A stretch of 31,563 nucleotides of DNA from Prevotellaceae bacterium UBA6417 (GCA_002439755.1 DJPH01000022.1:1-31563), one strand, 5' to 3'. Shown: positions 15,649 through 24,463, counted from the stretch's first letter. Made by a program: numbers and translations. Notes: generated by a model from the sequence alone, not told the origin.

Positions 15649-17553
15649 TCAGTTAAGATATACAAAGCCTTGTCTCAGGCTGATTTCTCCATCATCCATG
15701 AGCCATTGCATGGCTTGTGAGAGGGTGTCGGAGGCAAAAGGCAATGCGTGGAGTTCTGAAAAGGTGTGGGGCTTGTTGTCGGAAAGCAGCTGTGCAATGC
15801 CTTCGGCGGCATGTTCTATTTCTTTTCGCAGTATCTCAGGATGATGGTGCAGCCTGCAAATGTCGCAGATGCCGCAGTCCTGCTTCTGCCATTCACCGAA
15901 ATAATCCAGTAAAATGCGGCTTCTGCATTCGTTGTCTGACTCAATGTAGTGTAGCATGGCGGCAATGCGGGCTTCGTAATCTGCCTTCCGGTCCTGATAG
16001 ATGTCCTTGCACAATATAATTTCCGAAGTTTCTACACGCCTTGTTGTATACGTGATGTGCGGAATCATTTTGCGCGGCACATAGTGCAGGATGCGTTGTT
16101 GATTGAGTGCTTTCAGCAAGGTATATACCAGTTCCGAATCAAAGCCGGTGGCGTTGGCCAATGATTTCTCTTCGATGGTGACATATTGGCTGAACAGACC
16201 GCTGTATAACCGCAGAATGGCTTTTAGCAACGTGTCGAGTTGTCCCGAAAGTCGGTCAAGCCTGTACAGCTCGTCACGACCGAGAAGAAACATGATTCTT
16301 GACCGGTTGTCGCTTTTGTCGCGAAACAATAAGTAGCCTGCGCGTGTAAGCAGCCGCAGGGCACTTTCGAGCTGTGTGGGAAAGTAGTGGAATTTTTGGC
16401 AGAAGTCACCTTCATTGAATTCGTAGGTGACATTATAACCGTCGCCTACAGCCAGTTGGTAATAGCAGGCAAGGTCCTCGTAGACTTTACGGATGTATTC
16501 GATAGGCGGAAAATTCTCGTTGGTCCGCTTGCGCAATTGTATGCTGTCGCTTTTGTTGTATAGGAGTATGGCCTTGGCGGGTTTGCCATCGCGTCCGGCA
16601 CGTCCGGCCTCCTGAAAATAGGCTTCGACGGAGTCGGGCACGTCAAGGTGTACGACCAGTCTGACGTCGCTCTTGTCGATGCCCATGCCAAAGGCATTTG
16701 TGGCAACCATGACCCTTATGTCGCCTTTTTGCCAAAACGACTGACGCAAATCCTTATCGGTGTCTTCTAATCCTGCATGATAGTGTATGGATGAGATGCC
16801 GTTGTCGTTGAGCCAACGGGCAGCTTCGCGGGTGCGCTCTCGGTTTCGCGTGTAAACAATGGTGCTCCCGATGTTGCTTTTCAGAATGTTGAGCAGTTCT
16901 CTCGGTTTGTCTTCCGTGTGTTGTATGCTATATGCCAGGTTCTTCCGTTCGAAACTGGTGCGTATGATGTTGTCATGGGGAAAGCCGAGCTGCTTTTGAA
17001 TGTCGTCGGCGACTTTTGGTGTGGCCGTTGCTGTCAAGGCCAGTACCGGGCAGTGGGGCAGCAGTTTCCTGATGTTGGCTATCTCGAGATAGGAGGGCCG
17101 GAAGTCGTAGCCCCATTGTGAGATGCAGTGGGCTTCGTCTACGGTGATGAAGCTCACCTGCATGTGTGCCAGTTTGGTGATGAAAAGCTCCGACTGCAGT
17201 CTTTCGGGAGATACATACAGGAATTTGTAGTCTCCGAAAATACAGTTTTCCAGGGCTGCGAGGATGTAGTCCCTTGTCATTCCGCTGTAGATGGCGGTTG
17301 CTTTTATTCCCATGGAGCGAAGTTTCTCAACCTGGTCTTTCATCAGCGCGATGAGGGGTGTGATGACCAGACAAAGCCCTTTTTGAGACAGGGCAGGAAC
17401 TTGAAACGTGATGGATTTTCCGCCGCCGGTCGGCATCAGTCCCAATGTGTCTCTGCCGTCACCGATGCTTTGAATTATGTCAAGTTGAATGCTGCGGAAG
17501 CTGTCATAGCCCCAATATTTGCGGAGTATTTGGCTGTAGTCGGGGCGTTGCAT
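15649..17553 (-). CDS. recQ: RecQ-family ATP-dependent DNA helicase
   Basis: 634 residues. Helicase motifs in order: Walker A MPTGGGKS (40-47), DEAH box VDEAHCISQWGYDFRPSY with the RecQ aromatic loop (138-155), TATAT (174-178) and motif VI QEAGRAGRDG (314-323). The zinc-binding part has Cys543, Cys560, Cys563 and Cys566 in CRSRILLDYFGEWQKQDCGICDIC-type spacing. A winged-helix region precedes the zinc cluster, and the HRDC domain of long RecQ proteins is missing. The protein unwinds DNA 3'-to-5' in recombinational repair. The start codon is one base after the recJ stop, so the two are co-transcribed. RecQ and RecJ act together in end resection, which fits the arrangement. Confidence 0.93.
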   Translation of the reverse strand: MQRPDYSQILRKYWGYDSFRSIQLDIIQSIGDGRDTLGLMPTGGGKSITFQVPALSQKGLCLVITPLIALMKDQVEKLRSMGIKATAIYSGMTRDYILAALENCIFGDYKFLYVSPERLQSELFITKLAHMQVSFITVDEAHCISQWGYDFRPSYLEIANIRKLLPHCPVLALTATATPKVADDIQKQLGFPHDNIIRTSFERKNLAYSIQHTEDKPRELLNILKSNIGSTIVYTRNRERTREAARWLNDNGISSIHYHAGLEDTDKDLRQSFWQKGDIRVMVATNAFGMGIDKSDVRLVVHLDVPDSVEAYFQEAGRAGRDGKPAKAILLYNKSDSIQLRKRTNENFPPIEYIRKVYEDLACYYQLAVGDGYNVTYEFNEGDFCQKFHYFPTQLESALRLLTRAGYLLFRDKSDNRSRIMFLLGRDELYRLDRLSGQLDTLLKAILRLYSGLFSQYVTIEEKSLANATGFDSELVYTLLKALNQQRILHYVPRKMIPHITYTTRRVETSEIILCKDIYQDRKADYEARIAAMLHYIESDNECRSRILLDYFGEWQKQDCGICDICRLHHHPEILRKEIEHAAEGIAQLLSDNKPHTFSELHALPFASDTLSQAMQWLMDDGEISLRQGFVYLN

Positions 17554-17554
17554 C

Positions 17555-19288
17555 CTATTCTTCTTCCTTTTTCATGGGCTTGATGTCTTCTATCTGAAGT
17601 TGCACGTCGCCTTGCTTATAGGTGTTTTCCTCTATATAATAGCAGATGTTGAAGGCTCTTTTGGTTTTGATATACCTTACGTGCGAGCTCAGCCCGAATG
17701 CTATGCCGCTCATGATGTTGTTTGATTTGTTGTCGACGAGTTCCAGTTTGATGTGTTCCTGGCCTCTTCCTACCACTTTGCTTGTGCCATAATCATAGAC
17801 GTTGCAGGTGCAGAAGAGTGGTTTTGGGTTACCCGGGCCGAAGGGAGCAAAGTGTTTCAGTTCGTGGAAGAAGCGTTTTGTGATGTCGCGGAAGTCGATT
17901 TTGGCATCGATGTCAAGTGTGGGCACGGTTTGTTCTTCCGTGATGTGTGCCTCGACATATTGTTCGAAGCGTCTGGAAAATTCCTTGATGTTTTCTTCTT
18001 TCAGCGACAGTCCTACGGCATAGGTGTGTCCGCCGAAGTTTTCCAGCAGGTCACGGCAGCTTTCGATGGCCGAGTAGATGTCGAAGCCTGCTACTGAGCG
18101 TGCCGAACCGGTGACGATGCCGGCTTCGTCGATGGCCATTACCACTGTGGGACGGTAGTAGAGTTCGGTGAGCCGCGATGCCACGATGCCGATGACTCCC
18201 TTGTGCCATGATTCGTTGTAGACCACGATGGAGCGGTGTTTGTCCAGGTCTTTCATGTTGTCTACAATGCGGTTGGCTTCTTCCGTCATTTGTTTGTCGA
18301 TGTCTTTCCGTGCTTCGTTGTAGGTGTTGATGGTGTTGGCTTTTTCGATGGCTGTCTTCAGGTCGTTTTCAATGAGCAGCTCTATGGTTTCCCTTCCGTC
18401 TCTGATGCGTCCCGAAGCATTGATGCGCGGCCCCATGCGGAAGATGACATCGTTCATTGTGATTTCCTTGTCTTCCAGTCCGCAGATGCTGATGATGGCT
18501 TGCATGCCGGTGCTCGGATTGGTGTTGAGGCGTTTCAGTCCGTGATAGGCCAGGATACGGTTTTCGCCGCGTATGGGCACAATGTCGGCTGCGATGCTCA
18601 CGGCGCACAGTTCCAACAGGGGAACGAGCTTGTTGAATTCTATGCCGTTGTCTTGTGCGAATGCCTGCATCAGCTTGAACCCTATGCCGCAGCCCGACAG
18701 GTCGGAATAGGGATAGGTCTCGTCTTTGCGCTTGGGATCGAGAATGGCATAGGCGGGTGGCAATACGGCATCAGGCACATGGTGGTCGCAGATGATAAAG
18801 TCTATGCCTTTGTCTTTGGCATAGGCGATTTCTTCGATGGCTTTTATGCCGCAATCCAATATGATGATTACTTTGACTCCTAATGTATAGGCGCGGTCGA
18901 TGCTCTTGAGGGAAATGCCGTAACCGTCTTCTTGCCGGTCGGGGATAAAATAGTCTACGTTGGGATAGATGTCGTGCAGAAACTTGTAGACCAGCGTAAC
19001 TGCCGTGCATCCGTCTACGTCGTAGTCGCCGCATACCATTATTTTCTGCTTCCGGGCCATGGCGTTGTTGAGCCGTTTTACGGCGGCATCCATGTCCTTG
19101 ATAAGGAAGGGGTCGTATAAATCACTCAGTTGAGGATGGAAAAAACGACTGGCATCGCGGGCGGTTGTAATGCCGCGCCGCAGCAGCAACAAGCCCAATA
19201 TGGGACTGATTCCCACCTCGGTTGCCAGTGCTTTAGCTGCTTCCTTTGTTTCCGGTGTAGGAGGCTGATACTTCCATTTGTGATTCAT
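17555..19288 (-). CDS. recJ: Single-stranded-DNA-specific exonuclease RecJ
   Basis: 577 residues, full length. DHH-superfamily motifs: VCGDYDVDG (85-93), ILDCG (143-147), ICDHHVPD (166-173), the DLSGCGIGFKL segment (196-206) and the DHHA1-side RMGPRINASGRIRDG. A C-terminal OB-like region (about 455-570) ends in a Lys/Glu-rich tail. RecJ degrades single-stranded DNA 5'-to-3' in mismatch repair and RecFOR recombination, using two metal ions held by the Asp and His residues above. It is the first gene of the recJ-recQ operon. A -7 box 92 nt upstream may drive it. Confidence 0.95.
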   Translation of the reverse strand: MNHKWKYQPPTPETKEAAKALATEVGISPILGLLLLRRGITTARDASRFFHPQLSDLYDPFLIKDMDAAVKRLNNAMARKQKIMVCGDYDVDGCTAVTLVYKFLHDIYPNVDYFIPDRQEDGYGISLKSIDRAYTLGVKVIIILDCGIKAIEEIAYAKDKGIDFIICDHHVPDAVLPPAYAILDPKRKDETYPYSDLSGCGIGFKLMQAFAQDNGIEFNKLVPLLELCAVSIAADIVPIRGENRILAYHGLKRLNTNPSTGMQAIISICGLEDKEITMNDVIFRMGPRINASGRIRDGRETIELLIENDLKTAIEKANTINTYNEARKDIDKQMTEEANRIVDNMKDLDKHRSIVVYNESWHKGVIGIVASRLTELYYRPTVVMAIDEAGIVTGSARSVAGFDIYSAIESCRDLLENFGGHTYAVGLSLKEENIKEFSRRFEQYVEAHITEEQTVPTLDIDAKIDFRDITKRFFHELKHFAPFGPGNPKPLFCTCNVYDYGTSKVVGRGQEHIKLELVDNKSNNIMSGIAFGLSSHVRYIKTKRAFNICYYIEENTYKQGDVQLQIEDIKPMKKEEE

Positions 19289-19380
19289 TATATGTCGTTG
19301 TTTTTATTTCTGAAAGGGCGGCTGTGTGTCTTCCGTACAGCTGCAGGCGGCATTTTGCAGCGGCACATAATGTCATTTGA

Positions 19381-19388
19381 CAAACATA
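19381..19388 (-). promoter_or_regulatory. Bacteroidetes -7 box (TATGTTTG) upstream of recJ
   Basis: On the - strand the box reads TATGTTTG, an exact TAnnTTTG match, giving a leader of about 90 nt before the recJ ATG. No clear -33 element is present. Confidence 0.45.
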
Positions 19389-19523
19389 TTTGGTTGTCAG
19401 TTGCTTAATATGCCTATGCCTCGGCGATGCGGTGGTGTGTTGCATGCGCCTGAATTGACACGTAAAGTTAGGGAAAAAAACGGAGCGGTGCCTGTTGCCT
19501 GTCGCTTTTTTCTCGGTAAAGCA

Positions 19524-20705
19524 TTAAATTGTGTGAATATCTCTTTCTATCTCTTGGGGGGGGTGAAAATCCTGCAAGCATTTTTTACGCCATTCTATCG
19601 GGGGCTCCGATGTGAGTTGCTTGAACCAACGCGAGAAGTTGTAGCTTTGGGTGAACCCTACTTTGTGGGCAATTTCGTCGATGCCCATCTCGGGATATTC
19701 CGAAAGGTAGTCTTTGGAGCGTTCTATTCGCAGGCTGTTCAGCCAGATTTGAAAGGTTACGCCCAAATTCTTGTTAAGGTAGGACGAGAGATAGTTGCGG
19801 TTGGTTCCCATGTCATAGGCAACGTCGGTCAAGGTGATGCCCGGTTTGCAATAGCCTTCCTGTTTTACCCAATCGGTGATGAGCGGCTCTATTTTTTCGT
19901 ATTGTCTGCCGGTCGGTGCCGCTTGTTTTTCTTCCGGGGCAGTGCCTTTTTCGACTTCGGCAAGCAGCTTTTCGGTCTCTGACTTTGCCTTTCGTGCCTC
20001 TTCGATATAGAAATAGTAGGGGAAATAGTTGAGAAGCCGGATGGCGAGATATGAGTAGAGCAGGATGGTGATTACCTGTTCCGGGCAATTGAAATGGGGA
20101 AAGTGGAAGTTGACCATGTTCACGATGTCGATCGTGATAATCAGGATAAGGATGTTGCGTATCCACTGGAAGCCCTTTGTTCCGCTGTAGTAGTCTTGCA
20201 GGACGTTGACGCATTCACGGTATTTTTTGAGGCATATCAATGTCATCCATGCTACTTGTACAATATATAATATGGAAATGGTCAATTCCACTGTGCCGCG
20301 CCATGACGGAAAGGATGCCGGCAGGGCTCCCATCAGTATTGTTGCCGGATACAGCCATTTGGCATTGCGCAGGAACCGGCGCCGGTCGCGTTTGCGCGGA
20401 TGCAGTATTAGCAGGTAGGCATATGCGTTGAGCCATGCATGGGTGAGACATACCATCAATGAGATGTATATGCGGTTGTAGTCTTTGTTTTCGGTGGTAA
20501 GGCCCGACAGATAGGGCGTGAATATGGCCGATAGGCCTAACAGCAGGTAGGCGCAGCCGAACATGCTGATGCTGGTGCGATAGTTTTCGCTGTTGAATTT
20601 ACGGGGGATGTGCACGAATGACAAGGCTATGCCCAATGTAAGAAAAAAGGTGGCATAGACAATCAGGCTTGTGTTCATATCGCCGCAAAGGGATAATTTA
20701 TTCAT
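19524..20705 (-). CDS. Membrane-bound AraC-family transcriptional regulator
   Basis: 393 residues. The first 235 form about seven hydrophobic helices (for example 12-30, 49-66, 79-101, 118-130, 140-159, 183-200 and 210-230). A charged, probably coiled segment follows (235-262). A typical AraC C-terminal DNA-binding domain spans about 275-375, with the two helix-turn-helix units TLTDVAYDMGTNRNYLSSYLN and IDEIAHKVGFTQSYNFSRWFK. This layout suggests a membrane sensor that acts directly on DNA; ligand and targets are unknown. An ATG at 20678 (MNTSLIVYATFF) is a credible alternative start, because a -7 box ends only 4 nt before the ATG at 20705. Confidence 0.9.
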   Translation of the reverse strand: MNKLSLCGDMNTSLIVYATFFLTLGIALSFVHIPRKFNSENYRTSISMFGCAYLLLGLSAIFTPYLSGLTTENKDYNRIYISLMVCLTHAWLNAYAYLLILHPRKRDRRRFLRNAKWLYPATILMGALPASFPSWRGTVELTISILYIVQVAWMTLICLKKYRECVNVLQDYYSGTKGFQWIRNILILIITIDIVNMVNFHFPHFNCPEQVITILLYSYLAIRLLNYFPYYFYIEEARKAKSETEKLLAEVEKGTAPEEKQAAPTGRQYEKIEPLITDWVKQEGYCKPGITLTDVAYDMGTNRNYLSSYLNKNLGVTFQIWLNSLRIERSKDYLSEYPEMGIDEIAHKVGFTQSYNFSRWFKQLTSEPPIEWRKKCLQDFHPPQEIERDIHTI

Positions 20706-20709
20706 GATG

Positions 20710-20717
20710 CAAAGATA
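20710..20717 (-). promoter_or_regulatory. Bacteroidetes -7 box (TATCTTTG) for the AraC regulator gene
   Basis: An exact TAnnTTTG on the - strand, ending 4 nt before the ATG at 20705. Transcription would begin at or near that ATG, so the mRNA is leaderless or the true start is 20678. No clear -33 match. Confidence 0.5.
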
Positions 20718-20909
20718 TAAAAACTATTTTCTTTACTTTGCGCTTGCTGTGGTTTTCTTGAATAAAAGGCTATTTGTCATAGATGTTTTTCATGTTTTTG
20801 TAATATGTAAGCGATTTGGTGTGTATGCGAATGTTAAATACACGCTTTTGTTCTTGTGTCTGCAGCAATTTTACCGTCGTGCAAACAAGTGGTGCTAATA
20901 TTGCAACCG

Positions 20910-21114
20910 TAAACATTGGCCTAAAAACGAAAGTGAATTAAATAGGCTCTTGACGATGCAGCCCTTTGGGCTGAGAGGAGCCGGAAAGTGAAAAGGTACT
21001 TATTTCCCCTGTGAGCCTTTTCATGTGTGCCGGGAACCATTTAATGTCTTAGTGTGTGTGATCGAAAGATTGCTGTCGAGTGTGGCAATCTGATTTTGGT
21101 TCCCGGCTTTATTT
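20910..21114 (+). ncRNA. Candidate structured non-coding RNA
   Basis: Three consecutive hairpins occupy 165 nt of a gene-free region. The first (20945-20982) has a 7-bp outer stem and a 6-bp inner stem (20959-20973). The second (20989-21023) has an 8-bp stem. The third has an 11-bp outer stem (21029-21039 with 21097-21107) enclosing a 7-bp stem (21067-21073 with 21085-21091). TTTATTT follows directly. G.U pairs at the first and second stems form only in + strand RNA, which supports this strand. The 5' end is a guess: TAATATTG at 20896-20903 is one base away from the -7 consensus. I do not recognise it as 6S, RNase P, tmRNA, SRP RNA or a named riboswitch. Confidence 0.4.
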
Positions 21115-21190
21115 GAACCTACAGTGAATTGCTATAATGTGAATGAAAAGGATGTAAAGCTGATATGTTACTGTAGATGTTGATGCGATA

Positions 21191-21224
21191 AGAGCCGAAT
21201 CCGCCTTGCGGGTTTCGGCTCTTT
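21191..21224. terminator. Hairpin terminator between the candidate RNA and the repeat array
   Basis: AGAGCCGAA (21191-21199) pairs with its complement at 21214-21222. A 4-bp inner CCGC stem and a small internal bulge complete the hairpin, with TTT at the 3' side on the + strand and TTAT on the - strand. It could end the RNA candidate, or end the C1B peptidase transcript after it has read through the repeat array. Confidence 0.6.
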
Positions 21225-21300
21225 GACCATCTGGTGTGTAGCAAATTGGAAACGGCTGACAATCAGCCTGGAACAAGGCTTAAAGGATTCTGTGTTGCAG

Positions 21301-21470
21301 TCTGTACAGATCGCACGAACGATGTGTACACATCGCAGGTCACAACTTGACGCATTGCAGGTTGCGATCTGTACACATTGCAGGTTGCGATCTGTACACA
21401 TCGCAGGCCACAACTTGACGCATTGCACGCAACGATCTGTACACATCGCACGTGCAACATGTACAGACCG
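21301..21470. repeat. Tandem array of TGTACA-centred palindromes, locus 1
   Basis: Six exact TGTACA cores have centres at 21305.5, 21327.5, 21372.5, 21395.5, 21440.5 and 21462.5, with steps of 22, 45, 23, 45 and 22 bp, so all are one or two units of 22-23 bp. Typical units read GATCTGTACACATCGCA. Two 45-bp double units (21321-21365 and 21389-21433) are nearly identical apart from two substitutions and the last six bases. The array starts about 20 nt from the stop of the C1B peptidase gene. It has no fixed direct repeat with unique spacers, so it is not CRISPR. A related array lies at 30812-30947. Confidence 0.85.
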
Positions 21471-21490
21471 TTTATGCAGACTTTCCGAGT

Positions 21491-22714
21491 CTATCGGTCA
21501 AGTCCCAGTTTCTTGGCTATTTTCTTGGGGATGGCGTTCTTGTTGATAAGAATGTTCATGGTTTTGTAGGCCACGTATGCCTTTGATATGTAGGCTTTTC
21601 CGTGATAGCGGCCATAGTTGCCCCAGCTGTTTTTCATCATGAAATATTCTTTTCCGTTCTGGTCTTTCGACAGGCCGTAGATAATCATGCCATGGTCGTC
21701 TGTGGTGGTCCAGTTGTCGTAACCTTCCTGGCGCAGTTGCGGTGTGATGGTCTTTTCACCCTTCACATCCTTTTCTGCCTGCTCTTTGTTAGTAGATATC
21801 GACCCTATCCATTTAGCTTGGTCAGAGCCTGTTGCGTCGTTGTCGGTGGTTATGGCCGGCACGAGTGCAATGCCTTCATGGTCACCTCCGGCACGTGCAA
21901 AGTCGGTTTCGCTCACGTCGGCTCCCCAGGCAAAGGTGTAGCCGTTGCGGACGGCACTTTCCATGGTTTCCATGAATTCGTCGAGAGGCAGGTTGTAGCT
22001 GTTGGCCCAGCGCCAGTTGTCCTGCACTTCGATGGCAAAACTTGTATAGTAGGGATGGTGGGTGAAGGATGTGAGGCTTACATAGTCGTCGGGGTTCAGT
22101 CCCAGGCTCTCGGCAAAGGTCTTGGGGGTATAGGTCTTGCCTTCATAGGTGAAGGTTTCAGGTTCTTTGCCGATATAGGCGTCGTAGATGCCTGACAGGC
22201 CTTGCTTCCATGCCGGAGAGAGCTTTTTGAGCTTGCTCTTTGCGATGGCTTCCACATAGGCGGTGCTCACTGCATCGAGCTCGTTGTGATTGAACAGTGT
22301 GTCGCCATAGAGGGTGCCGGGCCGCGGCATGGCGTCTTCGGGGCATATGCCGTAGTTTTTCAGGCAGTAGATGGCGTCATAGAAACTTCCGCCTTGCGAA
22401 AAGGAGATGTCGCCGTGCATGCGTACGGCTGCTTCGGCTCTGTCCATATATGTCTTGCGAACCAGGAAGGCTTCGCAAAGGTCGTAGGTCTTTTTCTTGG
22501 TGCGCAGCAGTTCGGCTTCGAGGAATCCCAATGACGAGAAAGCCCAGCAGGTGCCCGAACGGTTCTGGTTTTTGATGGATGTAATGGGGTTTTCGATGAC
22601 GACGGTAAACTGGTAGTCGCTTTTGTTGTCTGTCTTGTTGTCGTCGGCATAGGCGGCATGGCCCATGAGCAACGCGGCAGCGAGAAGTGCTGTTTTCGGT
22701 AGTGTGATGGTCAT
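21491..22714 (-). CDS. Secreted C1B-type (bleomycin hydrolase/PepC-like) cysteine peptidase
   Basis: 407 residues with a cleavable signal peptide (MTITLPKTALLAAALLMGHAAYA, about residues 1-23), so it acts in the periplasm or outside. The papain-fold triad is intact: Gln50 and Cys56 in NQNRSGTCWAFSS, His341 in DDHGMIIYG and Asn362 in MKNSWGN. The insertions between Cys and His match the PepC/bleomycin-hydrolase group of aminopeptidases more than classic papain. No pro-domain is visible. It lies 36 nt downstream of the M24 peptidase gene on the same strand, suggesting one transcript for peptide breakdown. A TGTACA repeat array follows the stop and may be part of its 3' untranslated region. Confidence 0.9.
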   Translation of the reverse strand: MTITLPKTALLAAALLMGHAAYADDNKTDNKSDYQFTVVIENPITSIKNQNRSGTCWAFSSLGFLEAELLRTKKKTYDLCEAFLVRKTYMDRAEAAVRMHGDISFSQGGSFYDAIYCLKNYGICPEDAMPRPGTLYGDTLFNHNELDAVSTAYVEAIAKSKLKKLSPAWKQGLSGIYDAYIGKEPETFTYEGKTYTPKTFAESLGLNPDDYVSLTSFTHHPYYTSFAIEVQDNWRWANSYNLPLDEFMETMESAVRNGYTFAWGADVSETDFARAGGDHEGIALVPAITTDNDATGSDQAKWIGSISTNKEQAEKDVKGEKTITPQLRQEGYDNWTTTDDHGMIIYGLSKDQNGKEYFMMKNSWGNYGRYHGKAYISKAYVAYKTMNILINKNAIPKKIAKKLGLDR

Positions 22715-22750
22715 GATAATATCAAAGTGGTTGTATTGAAATATAAAATG

Positions 22751-24151
22751 CTAATATTGGTGCTTTGCCAGAAACTCTTCAACGTCGCTTACGTGATAGG
22801 GAATCCTGTCGCTTCCCAGGAAACGTGCACCGTTTTTTGTGATGAGCAGGTCGTCTTCGATGCGTATGCCTCCGAAGTCTTTGTATTTGTTGATTGCATC
22901 GAAGTTGAGAAACTCTTCGTTGGTGTGGTTGCTTTGCCACAGGTCGATGAGTGCGGGTATGAAATAGATGCCGGGCTCATCGGTGACAACGAAGCCCTCT
23001 TGCAGGCGGCGCCCCATGCGCAGGCTGGCTGTGCCGAATTGGGCGGACGGCTGTATCTCGTCGTCGAAACCTACGTATTTTTGGCCCAATGCCTCCATGT
23101 CGTGTACGTCCATACCCATCATGTGACCCAGGCCGTGGGGCAGGAACAAGGCGTGGGCCCCTGCTTTGACGGCTGCTTCCGTGTCGCCTTTCATCAGTCC
23201 CAGCTCCTTGAGGCGGTTGGTCATGTGGCGGCAGATGTCCATGTGTACGTCATACCAGAGAACATCCGGCCTGGCCGACTTGAGTGCCAGGTCGTGGCAT
23301 TCTTCAACAATTGTATATATCTCTTTCTGGCGGGTGGTGAATTTGCCGCTCACAGGTGTAGTGCGCGTATTGTCGGAACAGTAATGGTTGACGGTCTCAG
23401 CACCCGCATCGCACAAGAGAAGACGGCCGTTTTCCAGCTGGGCATCGGTGGGGCAGCCGTGCATCACTTCGCCATGTGTGGTGACGATGGAGGGGAACGA
23501 GACCATGGCTCCAAACGCTTCGGCAATGCCGCTTATCATACCTCCGATGAAGTGTTCGGTGACACCGGGCTGGCAAAGCTTCATGGCTGTAGTGTGCATC
23601 TTGAAGCCTATGGTGCACGCACGTTCTATTTCTCTTATCTCTTCACTGCTCTTTGTGGAGCGCAGTTGTACGATGGCTTTGATCAGCTCTACCGAAGCCG
23701 CGGCCTGCAACCCGGAAGCCTTTATGCCGAGTAACTCCTGCAGCAACATCTGATGGTCGAAACGGTAGGGTGGCACAAAGTGGATTTTGCGCCCTTCGCT
23801 TCTTGCCTTTTCAATGAAAGAACGGAAGTCGGCAAGGTTGCCATGCTGCTCTATGCCGGCCTTTCCGGCCATATCGGCAATGCTGTCTACCGACCCGAAC
23901 CAGATAATATCGTCAATGTCAATGTCGTTTCCAAACAAATAGTCTGTATCATTGTCGACATCTATGATTCCGACAAGTCCGTCGCGCTTCGCTCCAAAGA
24001 AATAGAGAAAGCAACTGTCTTGCCTGAATGTGTAGCAATTGTATGGGCCGTTGACAGGACTGTCGTTATTGCCTAAAATCAAAACTATGCCGCCCTTTAC
24101 CTGCTCTCTCAGGGCTGCTCGCCGTTTGGTATACGTTTCTTTGTTAAACAT
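22751..24151 (-). CDS. Aminopeptidase P / Xaa-Pro dipeptidase family protein (M24B)
   Basis: 466 residues from the ATG at 24151 (MFNKETYTKRRAALREQ). A longer frame reaches 24295, but a complete promoter lies inside that extension, so 24151 is the start. The N-terminal creatinase-like domain begins VLILGNNDSPVNGPYNCYTFRQDS. The pita-bread catalytic domain holds the five dinuclear-metal ligands: Asp in LLLCDAGAE, Asp in HYCSDNTRT, His in LPHGLGHMMGMDVHD, Glu in VVTDEPGIYF and Glu in RIEDDLLIT. It removes N-terminal residues before proline or splits Xaa-Pro dipeptides. No signal peptide is evident from this start, so it is probably cytoplasmic. It leads the operon with the C1B peptidase. Confidence 0.93.
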   Translation of the reverse strand: MFNKETYTKRRAALREQVKGGIVLILGNNDSPVNGPYNCYTFRQDSCFLYFFGAKRDGLVGIIDVDNDTDYLFGNDIDIDDIIWFGSVDSIADMAGKAGIEQHGNLADFRSFIEKARSEGRKIHFVPPYRFDHQMLLQELLGIKASGLQAAASVELIKAIVQLRSTKSSEEIREIERACTIGFKMHTTAMKLCQPGVTEHFIGGMISGIAEAFGAMVSFPSIVTTHGEVMHGCPTDAQLENGRLLLCDAGAETVNHYCSDNTRTTPVSGKFTTRQKEIYTIVEECHDLALKSARPDVLWYDVHMDICRHMTNRLKELGLMKGDTEAAVKAGAHALFLPHGLGHMMGMDVHDMEALGQKYVGFDDEIQPSAQFGTASLRMGRRLQEGFVVTDEPGIYFIPALIDLWQSNHTNEEFLNFDAINKYKDFGGIRIEDDLLITKNGARFLGSDRIPYHVSDVEEFLAKHQY

Positions 24152-24172
24152 GCGTGTAGTATTTTGATAGCA

Positions 24173-24203
24173 CAAAGGTACAATAAAAAAAACGAAATAC
24201 AAA
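24173..24203 (-). promoter_or_regulatory. Bacteroidetes promoter of the peptidase operon
   Basis: On the - strand, TTTG (24203-24200) and TACCTTTG (24180-24173) with a 19-nt spacer match the consensus exactly. The box ends 21 nt before the ATG at 24151 and fixes the start of the M24 peptidase gene. Confidence 0.85.
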
Positions 24204-24463
24204 GTAATAGTGCCAAAGTCATGGAGTTGGCGGCAAAAACCCGGTGACGTCCGCTTGTGGCCGGCAGCCTTCCGTGCCCGATGCCGCGATGTCATGGCAA
24301 ATGCTCCTATGCCCTTTTTCTGCGTTCCCGCGCATGCAGTACGTTAAAACCGCGTATGCCAATAGCAGCTGACGCTGCCTGTCGATGCGGTTTATTTAAG
24401 GTTTATTTTGCTCGAAAAGGATTTTTTGTTTTGCATCACATCTTTCGTAATTGTAAAATCCGT
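24204..24463. other. Divergent intergenic region with a two-tier hairpin
   Basis: This gap between the outward-facing peptidase and epimerase promoters has no credible gene. Its only clear structure is a nested hairpin at 24347-24393: AAACCGC (24347-24353) pairs with GCGGTTT (24387-24393) and encloses GCAGC-TGAC-GCTGC (24365-24378). No function is assigned. Confidence 0.4.

Noticed and set aside
20964..20980. TPP riboswitch, suggested by the GGGCTGAGAGG string
   Set aside because: The rest of the THI-box (the GAU-CUGG-AUAAUGCCAGCG part) is absent, and no thiamine gene follows.
21301..21470. CRISPR array
   Set aside because: No constant direct repeat alternates with unique spacers; the units are short palindromes with a 22-23 bp step, and no cas gene is near.
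22727..23734. 335-codon open frame on the + strand
   Set aside because: It is antisense to the M24 peptidase gene, whose metal ligands are all in place on the other strand.
24152..24295. N-terminal extension of the M24 peptidase
   Set aside because: An exact promoter with 19-nt spacing lies inside it, and the extension does not resemble the family.
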